From Eupeodes corollae (taxonomy: Eukaryota; Arthropoda; Insecta; Diptera; Syrphidae): 64,000 nucleotides of DNA. Below are positions 37,196-49,425 of this stretch, one piece after another. The stretch's first letter is position 1; every line of letters begins with the position of its first letter. The notes beneath the pieces are model-generated. The model made no database searches. It saw only the letters and a program-made list of their open reading frames with translations, and was not told the origin of the DNA. The stretch lies in NCBI RefSeq assembly GCF_945859685.1, contig NC_079149.1, positions 12,621,118-12,685,117 of the forward strand. The letters are read 5' to 3'. Made by a program: the position numbers and the translations under genes.

Positions 37196-38090
37196 GTGCG
37201 ACTGCACTGCATATACAACAATCGGACATCAATTATTCCGAAAGTGCAACCACCAAAAACAAGTTGTGCGGCATCGTGCGGCAAGTACACTTACTAGAGG
37301 TACCTTGCTACATCCTCTCTTTATTCAGCACATGGAAAATGCTGGCTTTAGCTGTAGAGTTGCAGATGATGTTTTGCCTCTCAAGCTTCTCAAGCTCAGC
37401 TCAATACCAATTGACCTTCGAATAAAGGAAAACAAAAACGTTCCCCAAAAATAGAAACAGGTTACATGCGAATGATGGCGATGATGCTGCGTCTTTTTGG
37501 TGTTTATACTTTGTGTTATTGTATCTGCAATAAAAAATTTACTAACTACTTGAACGCAAACAAAAACATCAAAAACAGAATCACCCGTTGTTGGTCCAAC
37601 ACCGTACATCCAACATTATGCGTTGGAAAAGAGATAAATGTTTGTTCATCTTACCAGCAGCGTCAGCAGCGCACATAGAAAACGACACATGAATTGCTTG
37701 CGTCGTCGGTCGTCGTCCGTTGTCGTTGGCCCGCACTTCGGCTGTTTTACGACTTTTACAGAGCTTAGCTCAGCCCGAGCTCACCATCAATAAACCATCA
37801 TACTGACTTTATTTTGTTTTCAAAAGATACCGCCAAGCTTTGGCGATGTTCGATGTGCGGGCTTGTGAAGAGATGACGCGAAAACGTCGACGACGTCTCT
37901 GCCGTTTTCACAACCGCCACCATCGCATCGCCAGCCACTGGGATCACTCGAATCGAATGTGGTCGACAGGTAATACAGGAAATTTTCGTAGACACTTTGC
38001 TTCCATTTTATGGTCATTTTTATTTTGGTTTTCTTTTCTTTTTTTCTCTCTTCTTTTTCTTCTTTTTCTGTAACTTGTGTCATCTGATGA
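37196..38090. promoter_or_regulatory. Less AT-rich island of unknown role
   Basis: Richer in G+C and in CpG-containing words (CGTCG, GCGGC) than its flanks, with several overlapping short frames on both strands and no recognisable protein. It could be a promoter/5' UTR or conserved regulatory block, but no core promoter element was established. Confidence 0.22.
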
Positions 38091-39419
38091 TTTCTGTTTT
38101 CGTTTTAACAAGATTGAGTCTAAAATTTGATAATAACCTCAAAGTAGATTGTGCGTGACAGACCAATAAAACACACGAAACACGAACTTAACATCAATCG
38201 CTGAACGATTTCAACCAATACCGTTAGATGAATTTCTATTTTGACGTTAATGACGTTGATAATTTTTTCGATGAATATGAATATTCATTCTTCATTCCGA
38301 TGTATTCACTTCTCGATCAGCAACTGTTCTGATATTCCTAATTTCTCAGAATAAGAACTGTCATTTTGACATAAATCACATTGAAGATGAACTGTCATTT
38401 ATGCAGACATTTATTTAAAAAAAAATTGTTTCAAACTAATAGAAGTTTCGATTAAAATCATAGTCGAATTTTGCAGGTTCACATTTTGATACTATGTCTA
38501 GGACTGGTAACGAAATGTCATTTATTTAAATTCTTTTTTGTTTACTTGACTTCCAGGACAATGCTAAAGTTCAAGATGAAACAGAGCTGAAACACAAGTT
38601 GGGTGAACTTTTACTTCATGCTGTGCAGATTTTTGACTTTTGTATGGTTTATATGAGTTGAGAGATCAAGTTGAAAACTTTTGACTTGTTGCTGTGCAGA
38701 TTTTTGACATTTGTTCCAATGTTCCTATTTTTCGCTTTGGAAAAAATATTGCAAATCCAAATTTTTGGAGATTTATGTACCCCTATTTGCAAAAACATAA
38801 ATACAGTTTCCATCTGTCACTTAATGATGAATTTGGCTAGTGATTGTGAAAATTGAATTCATAATGGTTTAGAAACACTTTCTTTTTAAAATATATGTGA
38901 ATGAAATCTATTTTCTCATTTAAAGTTGATTGTGTCAAGTGAAAACACAAAAAAATTGAGTGAACAAATTTGACAGTTGTTTGACACTATTCCAAGGAAA
39001 CGAAAGTTCCTCAATACAATGAAACCCACAAAGATCAATTATTTTCAATCATGTTCCATTGCCAAGAAAAAAAAAACTATTTTCTTTTTGAATACAAATG
39101 CGGAAAACCACATACATACATAAATGTCATTAATGAGTTCATACATCCATTTTGTGACACTAATCTAGTATGACAGTTATACACATTTATGCATCGACCA
39201 TTGTGTCGTGTTCACATCGACCAATAACTTGTGTACTGACGCAAGAAAATTACTATTGATCTTTGGCAAAAAGCAAATATCTATGAAATCCAACTTTTCC
39301 TCATTCAAGCTGTTAGCAAGTTCAATAAAAATGATCTCGATTTCGATATTGATAAGAAAAAGAAACAAAAATATTATATTGGATACTGGTTGATACAGTT
39401 ATGTAAATATAGCCTGACA
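38091..39419. other. AT-rich stretch, nothing recognised
   Basis: No gene, RNA or element supported. TGTGCAGATTTTTGACTTTTG near 38622 and a near copy at 38692 (a 70-bp spacing) hint at a small local duplication. Confidence 0.4.
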
Positions 39420-40180
39420 TCAAATGATGGTTGATTGCATTTGACCTGTTGTCGTCCATTCGTTCGGCCAGGCCCAAAAATATGCCCAACGACTACGATC
39501 ACGACGAATGAACGAGCCAACAATAAAAACATAACCAAGACCAAGTGTAGTCAAGGAACAATCCGGAAACTGTATATAAATTGGAAACTTGAAGACAGCC
39601 ATTTTAGCAGAGGGAATGAAAAGAAGTTTTTTAATATTGCGAATTTATTACTGTTACGGTCGGTCGGTTCGGTTTTCGGTACGTTAACGTTACCATTAAC
39701 GTTATTCCAAAAAACCAAAGTGACCAATTTTGGGGCGAGTGCGCATGCATTCCTCATCTTGTTAGGTAAACCTTTCCAATAAAAATAAAAGAGCGTTTTT
39801 CTTTTTGTCGCTGTTTCACATGATGGTCGATTGTCGGTAAGTTGGTGCGATGCATGCGGCAAGTTCACTTTCTTTGTGTACATATAAAAAGGTGCATCAA
39901 CAGCACCTACTTATGCTTAACCGGTGTGTCGCCACCGTTCGTCTACCTCGTCATCTACGTTGTCTCCGTCGTCGTCATTATCGTTGCCGCTTTCGTGGTC
40001 TTTGCCATATCGTTGCCATAGCGTCACACAGCGCGCATGCTGTAATATATGAAGACCAATTTTGTTTGCGAGTATATTATTGTATCCGATCATCAGAGGT
40101 CAGACTGAAACGCGACGTAATAGCTCCTAATTGCAGTCGAAAACTTGGGAGTTTTTGCAACTGTTTTTTTTTTTAAATTT
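39420..40180. promoter_or_regulatory. Second less AT-rich island
   Basis: Composition rises to more balanced bases, with palindromic GTTAACGTTACC-like words near 39681-39705 and a CGTCATCTACGTTGTC region near 39950. Overlapping frames of about 110 codons on both strands have no motifs. Possible regulatory or 5' UTR DNA; function unknown. Confidence 0.2.
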
Positions 40181-42195
40181 AATTTTTGATTTTGTTTTAA
40201 CTGTAACTTTGTAATCGTGTATGATCAGTGTTTTATGTTCTTTTCTTTCTTTTTCATTTTCACATCCAAGTGAATGGATATGGAGAGTTGCAATCGAAAC
40301 AACATACATTAAATGACGATCGGATGATAACGTTATCTGATGGCGTTTAATTTTGGGATAGTTATGTTGTAGCGCGATACCATTGGGAGAACAAGTTAAA
40401 ACGAGGCTAATTAATTAAAATAATACTTCCAGTTTTCAAGATATTTCAAAGCGTTTTCTGGAAAAGGGACCGAAGTAAGACTGAGACGTTTTTTTTCGTG
40501 AATTAATCTACACGTGTATAATAGTCTAACTTTCGAGTTGAGGAGATAACTTTCTTTGTTAACAGATGTCATCAAAGTAGATCAGGATACGATTTGTAAT
40601 AAAGGAAATAAATGTGGTCCTAAGACACTTCCTTGGGGTAAACCTACTTACTTTTGTTAATGCCGTATGTACATTAAGTAAATGATTCATCACTTTGAAA
40701 GTTGTACAAACGCTTAGAATAGATACAAACAGAGCAACGTTGTTAATATATCTAGAACTTGTTGTTGTTTGGTATCACCTGATAGTTTCCGTGCGGGGTG
40801 TAGTGTAAGTTAAAATTAGTGTCTTGTCAGCTGTAAGTTCAGGAATACTTTAGCAGTTTTTCCTAAGGTTGCGACCAATAAATTGTGTTTTTGCTTTACA
40901 GCAAGCAGCGGGGCAGTTGACATTGACGTACATAACGGATGACCCAATGGATACGTTACGTTATTTTGACAGCTTTATTCAAATTACTAGGTCTGTTTAT
41001 TTTCTTGAACTCAGTGTATACTGAAAGAGCATTTTATAACACTGATAAAAGCTTTAATCTTATTTTATTTGCGTTCAAAACATTTGAATAAAAGAACTAA
41101 AAAACTGTCAGAATTGGTGTCATACAATTTTCAAATAATTTACAACAATATAAACGTAATGAGAAAGCTCATTTCCGTATTTTTTTAGAAAAAAACTAAG
41201 TTATCGACGTTATTTGATTTTATTTTTATTTTTGTTCAATTAAATTAAACTTTAATTGAACAGATGAAAACTTCTCATTTTATTTTTGTTCAATCATATT
41301 TAAGTTTAATTTGACAGATGAAACCTTCTCATTTGTACAAATTTAAATCACTTTGTTCGATTAGAAGGAAACGCAACCAAATAAGAATGAACAAACTTTT
41401 TCAGGACGAGTTTAGAGCAAAGCGATGCACCATACTATTGAATATGTCTATTATTATTGAAAAATGAAAAATGAATCGAATTGACAACGAACTGTCACGT
41501 TCATATGTTTAAATTTTCCTTTTCTTGTCAGCGTTATCATTGAAATTAATTTAATAAATATAAATATGATTTCCACAAAATGTTTGTAAGAACAGTTTTT
41601 CCATTGCTCAAGAAATCAATTTATTTGTATTTCATCTTTGATTTTGACATTCATTTTGTTAAGCTTTGTTTTTATTTTCCAGTTCCATTTTTAATTGAAA
41701 TGATGTCGTAGTTGTAATACAGGGTCGTACATTTTTTGGTTAATTTGAATGAAACGCAGCTCGAAAAATTTGTGATGGAAGTTTTATTTTTACTTAAACA
41801 AATTTGGGTTTTGACATTCAAATAACGATTATTTTAAAGCTATCTTGTTCTAATTTTTCACACGTTGCGGGTTTTTACTAAGCTGTAACTTTAGTTATTC
41901 TGGCTTTTAATGAGTTAAGAGTTCGTATTTTTTGTAGCTCCAATGAATTTTTGTTCTTACGATGTTAATTCGCATGATTTTAGTGACCAATTTATCGTTG
42001 ACGTGGAGGCGTAGAAGAGGCGCTATGCTCCTTAAGGGGTCCCCAACGGACTTAAACCGCTGATTCGATTTCTTTTTCAAAAACCAAATGGTTTCGTATC
42101 ACGTTACAATTTATACTACAAAATTTAATTCAAGTCTCTAGCGTCATTGGTTCGTGAGACATTTAGGGTTAACCAAAATGTTCACTTTTTTTTAA
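40181..42195. other. AT-rich stretch with a short dispersed repeat
   Basis: Local duplication: CATTTTATTTTTGTTCAAT-like units near 41215-41270 and 41275-41330 recur with GACAGATGAAA. The segment at 42090-42175 resembles 35338-35425. No gene is recognised. Confidence 0.45.
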
Positions 42196-43165
42196 ACTTA
42201 CTTACTTACTTAAGGTGGCGCTACAGTCCTGTGTGAACTAGGGCCTCACCCAACAAAATTCTCTATCTAGCTTGGTCAATAGCTAGATGTCTCCAGTTTC
42301 ACGCTCTAAGTTGGGTGAGGTTACTTTCCACCTGATCCGAGGTCTTCCTCTACTGCGCTGTCCTGTGGGTGTTGATTCGAAGACTTTCCGGGCTGGAGCA
42401 TCGGTTTCCATGAGCTCTACGTGACCCAGTCATCTTAGTCATTGGACTTTTACCCTTCTGACTTAGTCTACGTCGCTGTACAGCCCGTACAGCTCGTCTT
42501 TCCATCTTCGACTCCACTCCCCTTCGATGCATACAGGACCGTAGATCACACGAAGAACTTTTCTCTCGAAGCGACCCAAGGTGCTTTCACCCACTTTTGT
42601 CATAGTCCAAGCTTCTGCACCGTATAGCTGGACGGGGATGATAGGGGTTTTATATAGTCCCTCGAGAGAGGACTTGTGGTAAAGTCCTTAATTGCTTCCT
42701 TAACCCAAATAAACAGCGGTTAACAAGAGTTATTCAGCGTTTGATCTCAGCGCTGGTGTTGTTTTCTGCGATTACAGCGGAGCCTAGGTAGACGAAGTCC
42801 TTGACTACCTCAAAGTTACGTCTGTCGATGGTGACATTTTGACCAAGACGTCGGTGTTGTAGGTCCTTTCCTGGCAGCAACATTTACTTTGTTTTGCCCT
42901 CATTGCCATCACGCTGAGTTCTTCCGATTATGTCAATGTTATCAGCATATGCCAGCAATTGGACAGACTTTTGAAAGATAGTGTTGACGTGTAAGCTCTG
43001 CACTATTCTTTCAAGCATGATGTTAAAAAAATCACATGACAGCGCATCACCTTGTCTAAAACCTTTTTTGACATCGAAAGGTTGTGTTAAGTTGTTTCCA
43101 ACCTTTATGGAGCAGCGTGAAATAAACTGCTATGGTAAAAAACCATCCACGAAATTTTCTTGAGA
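42196..43165 (-). pseudogene. RTE LINE 3' end with (TAAG)n tail, second subfamily
   Basis: On the minus strand, the 5'-truncated start near 43165 encodes RCSIKVGNNLTQPFDVKKGF, then RQGDALSCDFFNIMLERIVQ, LLAYADNIDIIGRTQRD, NFEVVKDFVYLGSA and KRRITLVNRCLFGLRKQL. The 3' UTR ends GCGCCACCTTAAGTAAG with a TAAG tetranucleotide run near 42196-42215. The catalytic YADD reads YADN, a segment after RTQRD is deleted, and frames shift. With the 11.3-11.7 kb fragment it forms a subfamily distinct from the 32 and 59 kb copies. Confidence 0.9.
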
Positions 43166-45989
43166 GCCCTTTTTGCATCTTTCTGCATTATTATTTGTGT
43201 AACAAAATTAGTTTGAAGTCTTCTTAAAATCTTTTATTTCGACTCAAGGAACCTTGAAACGTTGAGAAATGTAAAAAAATTTAATTTGACAAATCGGACC
43301 CATTACAATTATTTTCTATGGAAAGTTAATGAATTAAATTAAACTTGTTTCAGTTTTATATTCTTAAGGAATAAGACAATGCAATAAAAGTACACTTGTG
43401 CGTATGCGTCCTTTTTTTAAAAGTTGGTTTGTTTATTACAATAAAACAACACGTTTGACAAAAGAACCATTTTAAATTATAAAGATATTTGCAAACCTCA
43501 TATTTTTTGACAAGTGTTTTAAATTAACTTTGAGACTGAGTAGTTTCAAGATCGTTTTCAGGAAAAGGATCAACAATAAACGGTTTAGTTTCTTATATTT
43601 ATATCATGTTCCTAATAAATTATTAATAAATTGTAGTGACATATTTTTAAACTTTTATCAATTACTTTAATGATGTTTTGTTTAAAAATTGCAATGACCT
43701 ATAAACTAATTAACTGCTGTTTAATTCGGTATTTAAAATTAGCCTCTCAGTAAGATAAGATATTATAAGTATTACGCCACTTAAGCATTTCAAAAAAGAT
43801 ATTATGCATGGACTTAATGTCACTTCAAGTGTAAACGCTTAGATCAATTATAAAATTCTTACCTTTTCCCAGTTACCTCAAATCTAAGTAAAACCATGAA
43901 ATTTTAATACAAATTTCCAACACATTCTCGATATCATGCCCAAAGCTCCAATATTGATCTCTTTCTAATATTTGTATGAAAATAGTACAAAAAATATTTG
44001 AAGTAAAAGCCTAACAGCGTGTATCGTAGTAACATGCAATAAATTGCTTAATGCACTATTTTTGTATTATTATTCTCTTTATTCACTGCGGTTCACTTAC
44101 CTAATTACTTTCACGCTTTTGAATTCTTTCCATATATGTTTATTAGATATAAAATACAACTGTGTACTTATATAGATACTTATTTTATTATTACTGTAAA
44201 AATTCCAATCACTATTGTAAACTATTAAAAAATGTGCGCTCATTTATCCGTTCAACAAAAAATAGTTCCTTAATTTACCTAAATTAACTAAAAGATAGTT
44301 TTTTTTCTTTGTTTCTTTAAGACTTAATGGAGTCGTTAACATTGTCAGTCTCTTTTTACTTTCATTTTTGACTTACTTAGTTTGTTTTAATGATAATAAA
44401 ATTAATAACTGGTTGTATATATTTGCTTATAAATGGAGTTTAAACATTAATATATTAACAAGACTGAAGAGTTAGTTGACAGTTGACAGCCAACTGAAAA
44501 CTTTGACGTATTCTTGAACGACTTTCAAAAATATTGACAGTTTTGCGGCAACAGTTCAAAATGAATATGAGTAGTTCATTCTGATAACAAAATGCAATGA
44601 ATAAGAATCGGATGAATTCGGACATTCGGAGTAGTTTTCTGACGTTTTTAGTATGGGAGAATTGTCAAAATTGACATTTGGTTCGATTCTAAATGCGAAA
44701 TGTCAGTGTAAAGTTTAAAAAAATGGTTCATTTATAATTTTCTTTCACAAATCCAATGAATATCCAGGGCCATTTAGTGAAATGAAAACATAGCAAAAAT
44801 TTGATTATACTCGTACTTTCATTCAAATGCTTTTTAATTTGATATCTTGGAGTTGTTTGTTGTTTGAAGAAAGAAACATGGTTATCCGTATTTTTCGTAA
44901 AGCTAACATAGGTAAACCAAACCTATCCAAACTGTAACCAACAAAAGAAAACAAGAGCCTTTAAAGTAATATAATTAATTTTGGAGTTGAAATGAATGAA
45001 ACGACGACTTGTGCTGAGGTTGTTGTAGCTTTTTGGATTATTAAACGGTTTCATTATTAAAGTCTATTACAGGTTGTTTTTTTATGCTTGTTAAAGCCTG
45101 TATATAGATATAGCTTAGAGATAGTGAGTCTATAGTGAGTGAGACATAATGGACCACCATCATCTGATATGGAATACTTAACTCATAAATTAAATGATAT
45201 CTGAAGATCAAAAATGTGCATATAGGAGTCGAAATATCTATAAAGCTGGACTTTCCCCTTCACTAACATTTATTTTAAAGTTGATTTTGTTGTTTTTTTT
45301 CCTTATAGCCTAAGTTTGGTTAAAAAAAAAAAAAACAAAAAGAATTTCAAAGTTGTATTTCTTTTATGAGCAAGTTAGTTTACCATTAGATTGCAAATAT
45401 TTTCAAAAGATAAAGATACAATTGTATCTATATACATATACAACTTTTGGTTTGTTATGAAGAAGATACTCGTGCAGTTACCTTGAGTTTTGACATTTAA
45501 GATAAAAAGAAGAAGATTTAAAATAAAAAGAAACAAAAACTGTTTACATACAATCCCCTCATGTGTTCATGCTTTGTTTGTTTTGAAATAATATTTGGGA
45601 GTTTCGTGAAAAACCACAAGTCGTGAACGTGATGCATTATATTTTGTATGGTTTAGAAATGAAAAGCCATGTATGGGGTTAAGACTTCCTCTTGAAGCCT
45701 AAGTCACTCTTTTAATATCGTATAGCGTATTGATCACATTTTTCAATGGATAAGACTTAAAAGAAAAAGTTAAGAAAGGTGTGGAAAATAATCTTTGTGA
45801 GGATTGATTTTGATAAAAAAGGAGAAGATTCGAAAGTGGAGAACGTTTTCTTAAGTTGTTTTTTGTGAAAGAAAATAAATTGACACCTGTCAAATTAAGC
45901 TGTCATTAGAAGTTTCATAATATTAGTTGAATGTTTGACACTTACAAAGCTTAAAATCAATTAAAACTTACTACAAAAGTGTTGGATTA
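43166..45989. other. Long AT-rich stretch, nothing recognised
   Basis: No supported gene, RNA or element. Includes (A)n at 45324-45337 and GTTGACAGTTGACAGCC near 44478. Confidence 0.45.
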
Positions 45990-46121
45990 ATGGCAGCCAC
46001 TTTCGATAACATCATAACCAAGCTATCAATAAAATTTGAAGAGATCAAAACCGTCACTGATGTCGCCGTCTTTAAATATATTGCTGCTTTGAGTGCAAGT
46101 GCTGTTGATGATATGAATTAA
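45990..46121 (+). CDS. Small unrecognised ORF, 43 codons
   Basis: ATG at 45990 opens a 43-residue frame (starts MAATFDNIITKLSIKFEEIK, ends AALSASAVDDMN) closed by TAA. It is Glu/Lys/Asp/Ala-balanced and amphipathic, unlike the Lys/Asn/Ile/Phe noise of nearby frames. It could be an N-terminal remnant of a transposon gag-like protein or coincidence. The next feature is a SINE 65 bp downstream. No family is recognised. Confidence 0.2.
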   Translation: MAATFDNIITKLSIKFEEIKTVTDVAVFKYIAALSASAVDDMN

Positions 46122-46185
46122 TTGCTTTCTTAGAGTTTTGCACAAATTGAAGGTCTTGACTATACATATAAAATAAATAAATTAG

Positions 46186-46446
46186 GCTTCGCAACAGTCC
46201 CTAAAGAAGTACCCGTGGCATGATGGTTAGTGCGATGGACTGTCATACTAGAGGTCTTGGGTTCGATCCCTGTCTATACCACCTAAAGTTTTTACACCAA
46301 AGTAATTCTTGTCATGAAAAGTGCTTTCTCAAATTTGCCGTTCGGATTCGGCTTAAAACTGTAGGTGCCTTCCATGGAATAGGAATGGTTTAGGGTTGTC
46401 AGTCACTAGACCCTAGTTCTCAAACTGTTGCGCCACCTAACTAATT
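46186..46446 (+). repeat. tRNA-derived SINE, best copy
   Basis: About 260 bp. An A box-like TGGCATGATGGTTAGTGCG at 46216-46234 and a B box GGTTCGATCCC at 46259-46270 are spaced as in a tRNA and would form an internal Pol III promoter. The body contains ATTCTTGTCATGAAAAGTGC. The start carries GCAACAGT and the end ACTGTTGC, a short inverted repeat. Copies lie at 23.26-23.51 and 51.41-51.66 kb, both reversed. It is a SINE rather than a tRNA gene: acceptor pairing and CCA-side structure are absent and the tail is long. Confidence 0.8.
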
Positions 46447-47199
46447 GTTTTTATTTACTTAACCAGAAATAATCTATGAACTTGGTGAATTTTTTTTAAG
46501 CGTTCTCCTGGAGTTAATCGATTCATGATGAATTGTCACATCATACTGCAAGGAAATGCCAACACAGTATGACATTCCCAACTGTCAAACCATAGACAAC
46601 AACCATCGCAATTTCTCATCTAGCCTTTGTATATGAAAACTTTCGATACTAGCGCCAACTACTCGGAATCGGGTCGCCCTAAAAGTTTCTGGTCATGAGA
46701 GTACTATAGTTTTCGTATACAAAGCCTATACTTAAGTTGAAGTTGTTTGAAAGATGCGACAGATACGTATGTGTTTAAAAACCTCAACGTTTTATTTATT
46801 TCCAAATTCGCGTTTTAACTTTAAACACTTGGCGGGCTGTTGCCGCCCACAAAAAATTCCAAAATTTCTTCTTTTAAATATGACTTAAGTGACAAATGAC
46901 GTGTCGAACACGTCTTTTACAGCTTATTTATGAATGATGAAATCTAATGAATTTTCTCCAAGTTATATAACTTCAAACGAACACAATACACAACTTTAAT
47001 AATAGTAATACTAATAACCTATGGTTATTCCAAATGTCACTTAATCAATGTACCAACACTACAAAGATACTCATGCTTAAAATAAATCCAAGTTATATAG
47101 CCAATCCATTGAAAATAAATATTGAGCCACACAAAAATACCTCACGCCTCATTGTCAAAAAGAAAGTGTAAAAACCTGATAGTTAACCGATTATAGTCG
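46447..47199. other. AT-rich spacer
   Basis: Nothing recognised. Confidence 0.4.
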
Positions 47200-48300
47200 C
47201 ATAAGAAAAACCATTTTCCATACTCGGATACTTGCGATGTTGTTGATGCATTCCTCTGGTCGGCAAACCACAACTTTACCTACTTTATCCATATCCATAT
47301 CCAATCCATCTACACACAATAGAATATACCTAGGATCAACTCGAACTCCAACTCCAAGAGGTGGCACCTACTCGTGGTGGACTCACATTACCCATGTTTT
47401 GAGTTTTGTTCAAACAATTTGCTCGTATAGACACTTTCAATTTCAAAGGCGAATCATTCATCGGAAGAAATTGTATGGTCATGGCGGCGGCAAAGCATGC
47501 ATCAAAGCCTCAAAAACAACCTATCTTAGATTCACGATGCTATGGTGCACTTTGGTATCTCTATGGACCCATGATGGTAGATGATAATTTTTCTTGATTG
47601 CTCGATATTTTGTTCGTTGTGGCTGTTGTTGTTAGTGGCCACAACTCTCTGTGGCTCTGATGGTAGCCATAACTTCTGACATAAAGAAACGGACCATGTG
47701 GTGAGAAATCACAACAGAAACAAAACCAAACCATAAGAAAAATTATTCCAATCAAACACCCCGAGTCGAGTGCAGATCGTATTTCCCAACTCTCTTCAAT
47801 TCCAAAGCCAAAGATAAAAAGATACTTATTTTTGGATTAACCGAGAGTGGTGCATGATGCTGCACCATAAACCTAACTATTACTTGAATTAATGTCTCGG
47901 ACACACAAATGAACGGGCAGCAAACAGAAGTGGTAGATGATGGAGCTGCTTGTAATTGATCTCGTAAATAGTTAGTCGGTTGAAATCGGTTATACTTTTA
48001 AACACTTATGACAGTTTCAAGTTGGTGGCGGTGCGGCCGGTGGCAGCTGGTGGCGCTGCGAGCAGACTTTTGGACTTTACATTGCAATACAGAAAGAGAG
48101 AAAGAGTCAGAGAATAGCTTTATTTTTAAAACATCGCAACAGCATCAGTAGCAACAGCGGCAGATAGTTAAACTAAAAAAATCTAAACTTCAACAGAAAA
48201 ACAAAAAAAGATTTAAAGAAACAACCAGCTTTGGAATCAAATAATTGCGCAATATTAGATCAAATGGACTCAGCGGCAGCTTTAATGGGGTTATGGTGTG
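47200..48300 (+). promoter_or_regulatory. Possible 5' UTR/promoter island
   Basis: A balanced-composition stretch ends in CAACAGCATCAGTAGCAACA (about 48136-48155) and an A-rich, CAG-containing run like a fly 5' UTR. After it, ATG at 48264 starts MDSAAALMGLW, interrupted by TATG|GTGTGT, which could be a weak splice donor. GAGAGAAAGAG near 48094 is GAGA-like. It might be an alternative first exon; no independent support exists in the window. Confidence 0.22.
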
Positions 48301-49162
48301 TATTTTGTTTTTTGTTGGTTGAAATTTTATTTAGTGCAACCAGAGCATAAGTTGAGTAATTTTCCTTGCGCGAATAATATAATTGACACATGAAACGACC
48401 GACCGGCGTTGTTCATTCTCAAAAAATCCAATCAAATCAAATGGAATATGAGAGTGGTTTTTATTTATTTGTTAAATTATGAACGGGTATAATGTTTTTT
48501 TTTTTTATTTTTGACTTCTTTAAAAAGACAGGACTTAGCGTCTTAGAAGTCATAAGAGATTGGCACTTGTTTAATGAATAAATACTGACAGGTAGTAGTC
48601 ATAAGTCTTGTGCACTAAGGCCGTATCAAATTTCCGTTCTAGGTTGATGTAATTGTAAACCATACCGAAATCGTGGTCAAGCCTTAAAGTGCAAATTTTT
48701 AGAAGGAATTGTTAGGTAGGTAAGGTAACGACTTTAAACCTTTTACTGTCAAAATTCTGATCGTTTTGGAAAGGTTGTGACATTAAATTTGTCAAAACTA
48801 GGATTGACGTAACCAAATTTTTAATGACAATCTTTGATACAACAAGACTTTCAAAATAGTAATTACTGGTGAATTATGACTGTCAAAATAATAAGATTGA
48901 ATTAATTCACTAATGACACAGTAAAATGACGTGAAGTCAAACAATGGCGCCAGCAATCTGACATCTGTCAAAAGAAAAAAACAATTTTGTTTCTATCTTT
49001 GCCTAAAGGTGGAGGTGATGTGAGGTGGGGCTTAGACTTACATAATTTTTCCCACTTTTTGCTTTCTACTATAGAAATGTTTTTGGCATTTAATTATTAC
49101 TATAAAAAAAAATAGCGACACCTCTTTAGACAATTCATAGTATCTCTCTTACAAATGGTGTT
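48301..49162. other. AT-rich spacer
   Basis: Nothing recognised. Confidence 0.4.
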
Positions 49163-49425
49163 CCATTCAATTTGTTAATGCAAATTCTGTTCTTTCTCAA
49201 TTTAATTAAATCAATCCCGAATTTTAAGAAACTACGAAATATTTTCCAACTCCTTAGGAGTTAAGAATTCAATTCAAGTGACGTTTGTCAAAGTTACACC
49301 AAAGAATGTACAATTCGTTAATGCAATTGTTATTCTTTTATGAATTCAATTCCGAATTTTAAGAAACTACGAAATACTTTCCAATTCCTAAGAAGTTAGG
49401 AATTCATTTCAAGTGACGTTTGTCA
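49163..49425. repeat. Tandem duplication, unit about 130 bp
   Basis: Two units, about 49163-49290 and 49309-49425, share GTTAATGCAA, CCGAATTTTAAGAAACTACG, AAATAYTTTCCAA and AAGTGACGTTTGTCA in the same order. It looks like a local tandem duplication; no coding potential. Confidence 0.8.

Noticed and set aside
37840..38073. Arg/His-rich frame ending in a Phe/Leu run
   Set aside because: The Phe/Leu end is a T-rich tract read as protein, and the basic part comes from CG-rich low complexity. It might be UTR, but coding is not supported.
39435..40176. Overlapping open frames of about 110 codons on both strands
   Set aside because: Mutual shadows in a less AT-rich region. No domain, start context or splice structure favours one of them.
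46205..46290. Possible functional tRNA gene
   Set aside because: A and B boxes are present, but no proper acceptor stem or anticodon arm folds and the sequence continues into a repeated body shared with two other loci. It is a SINE head.
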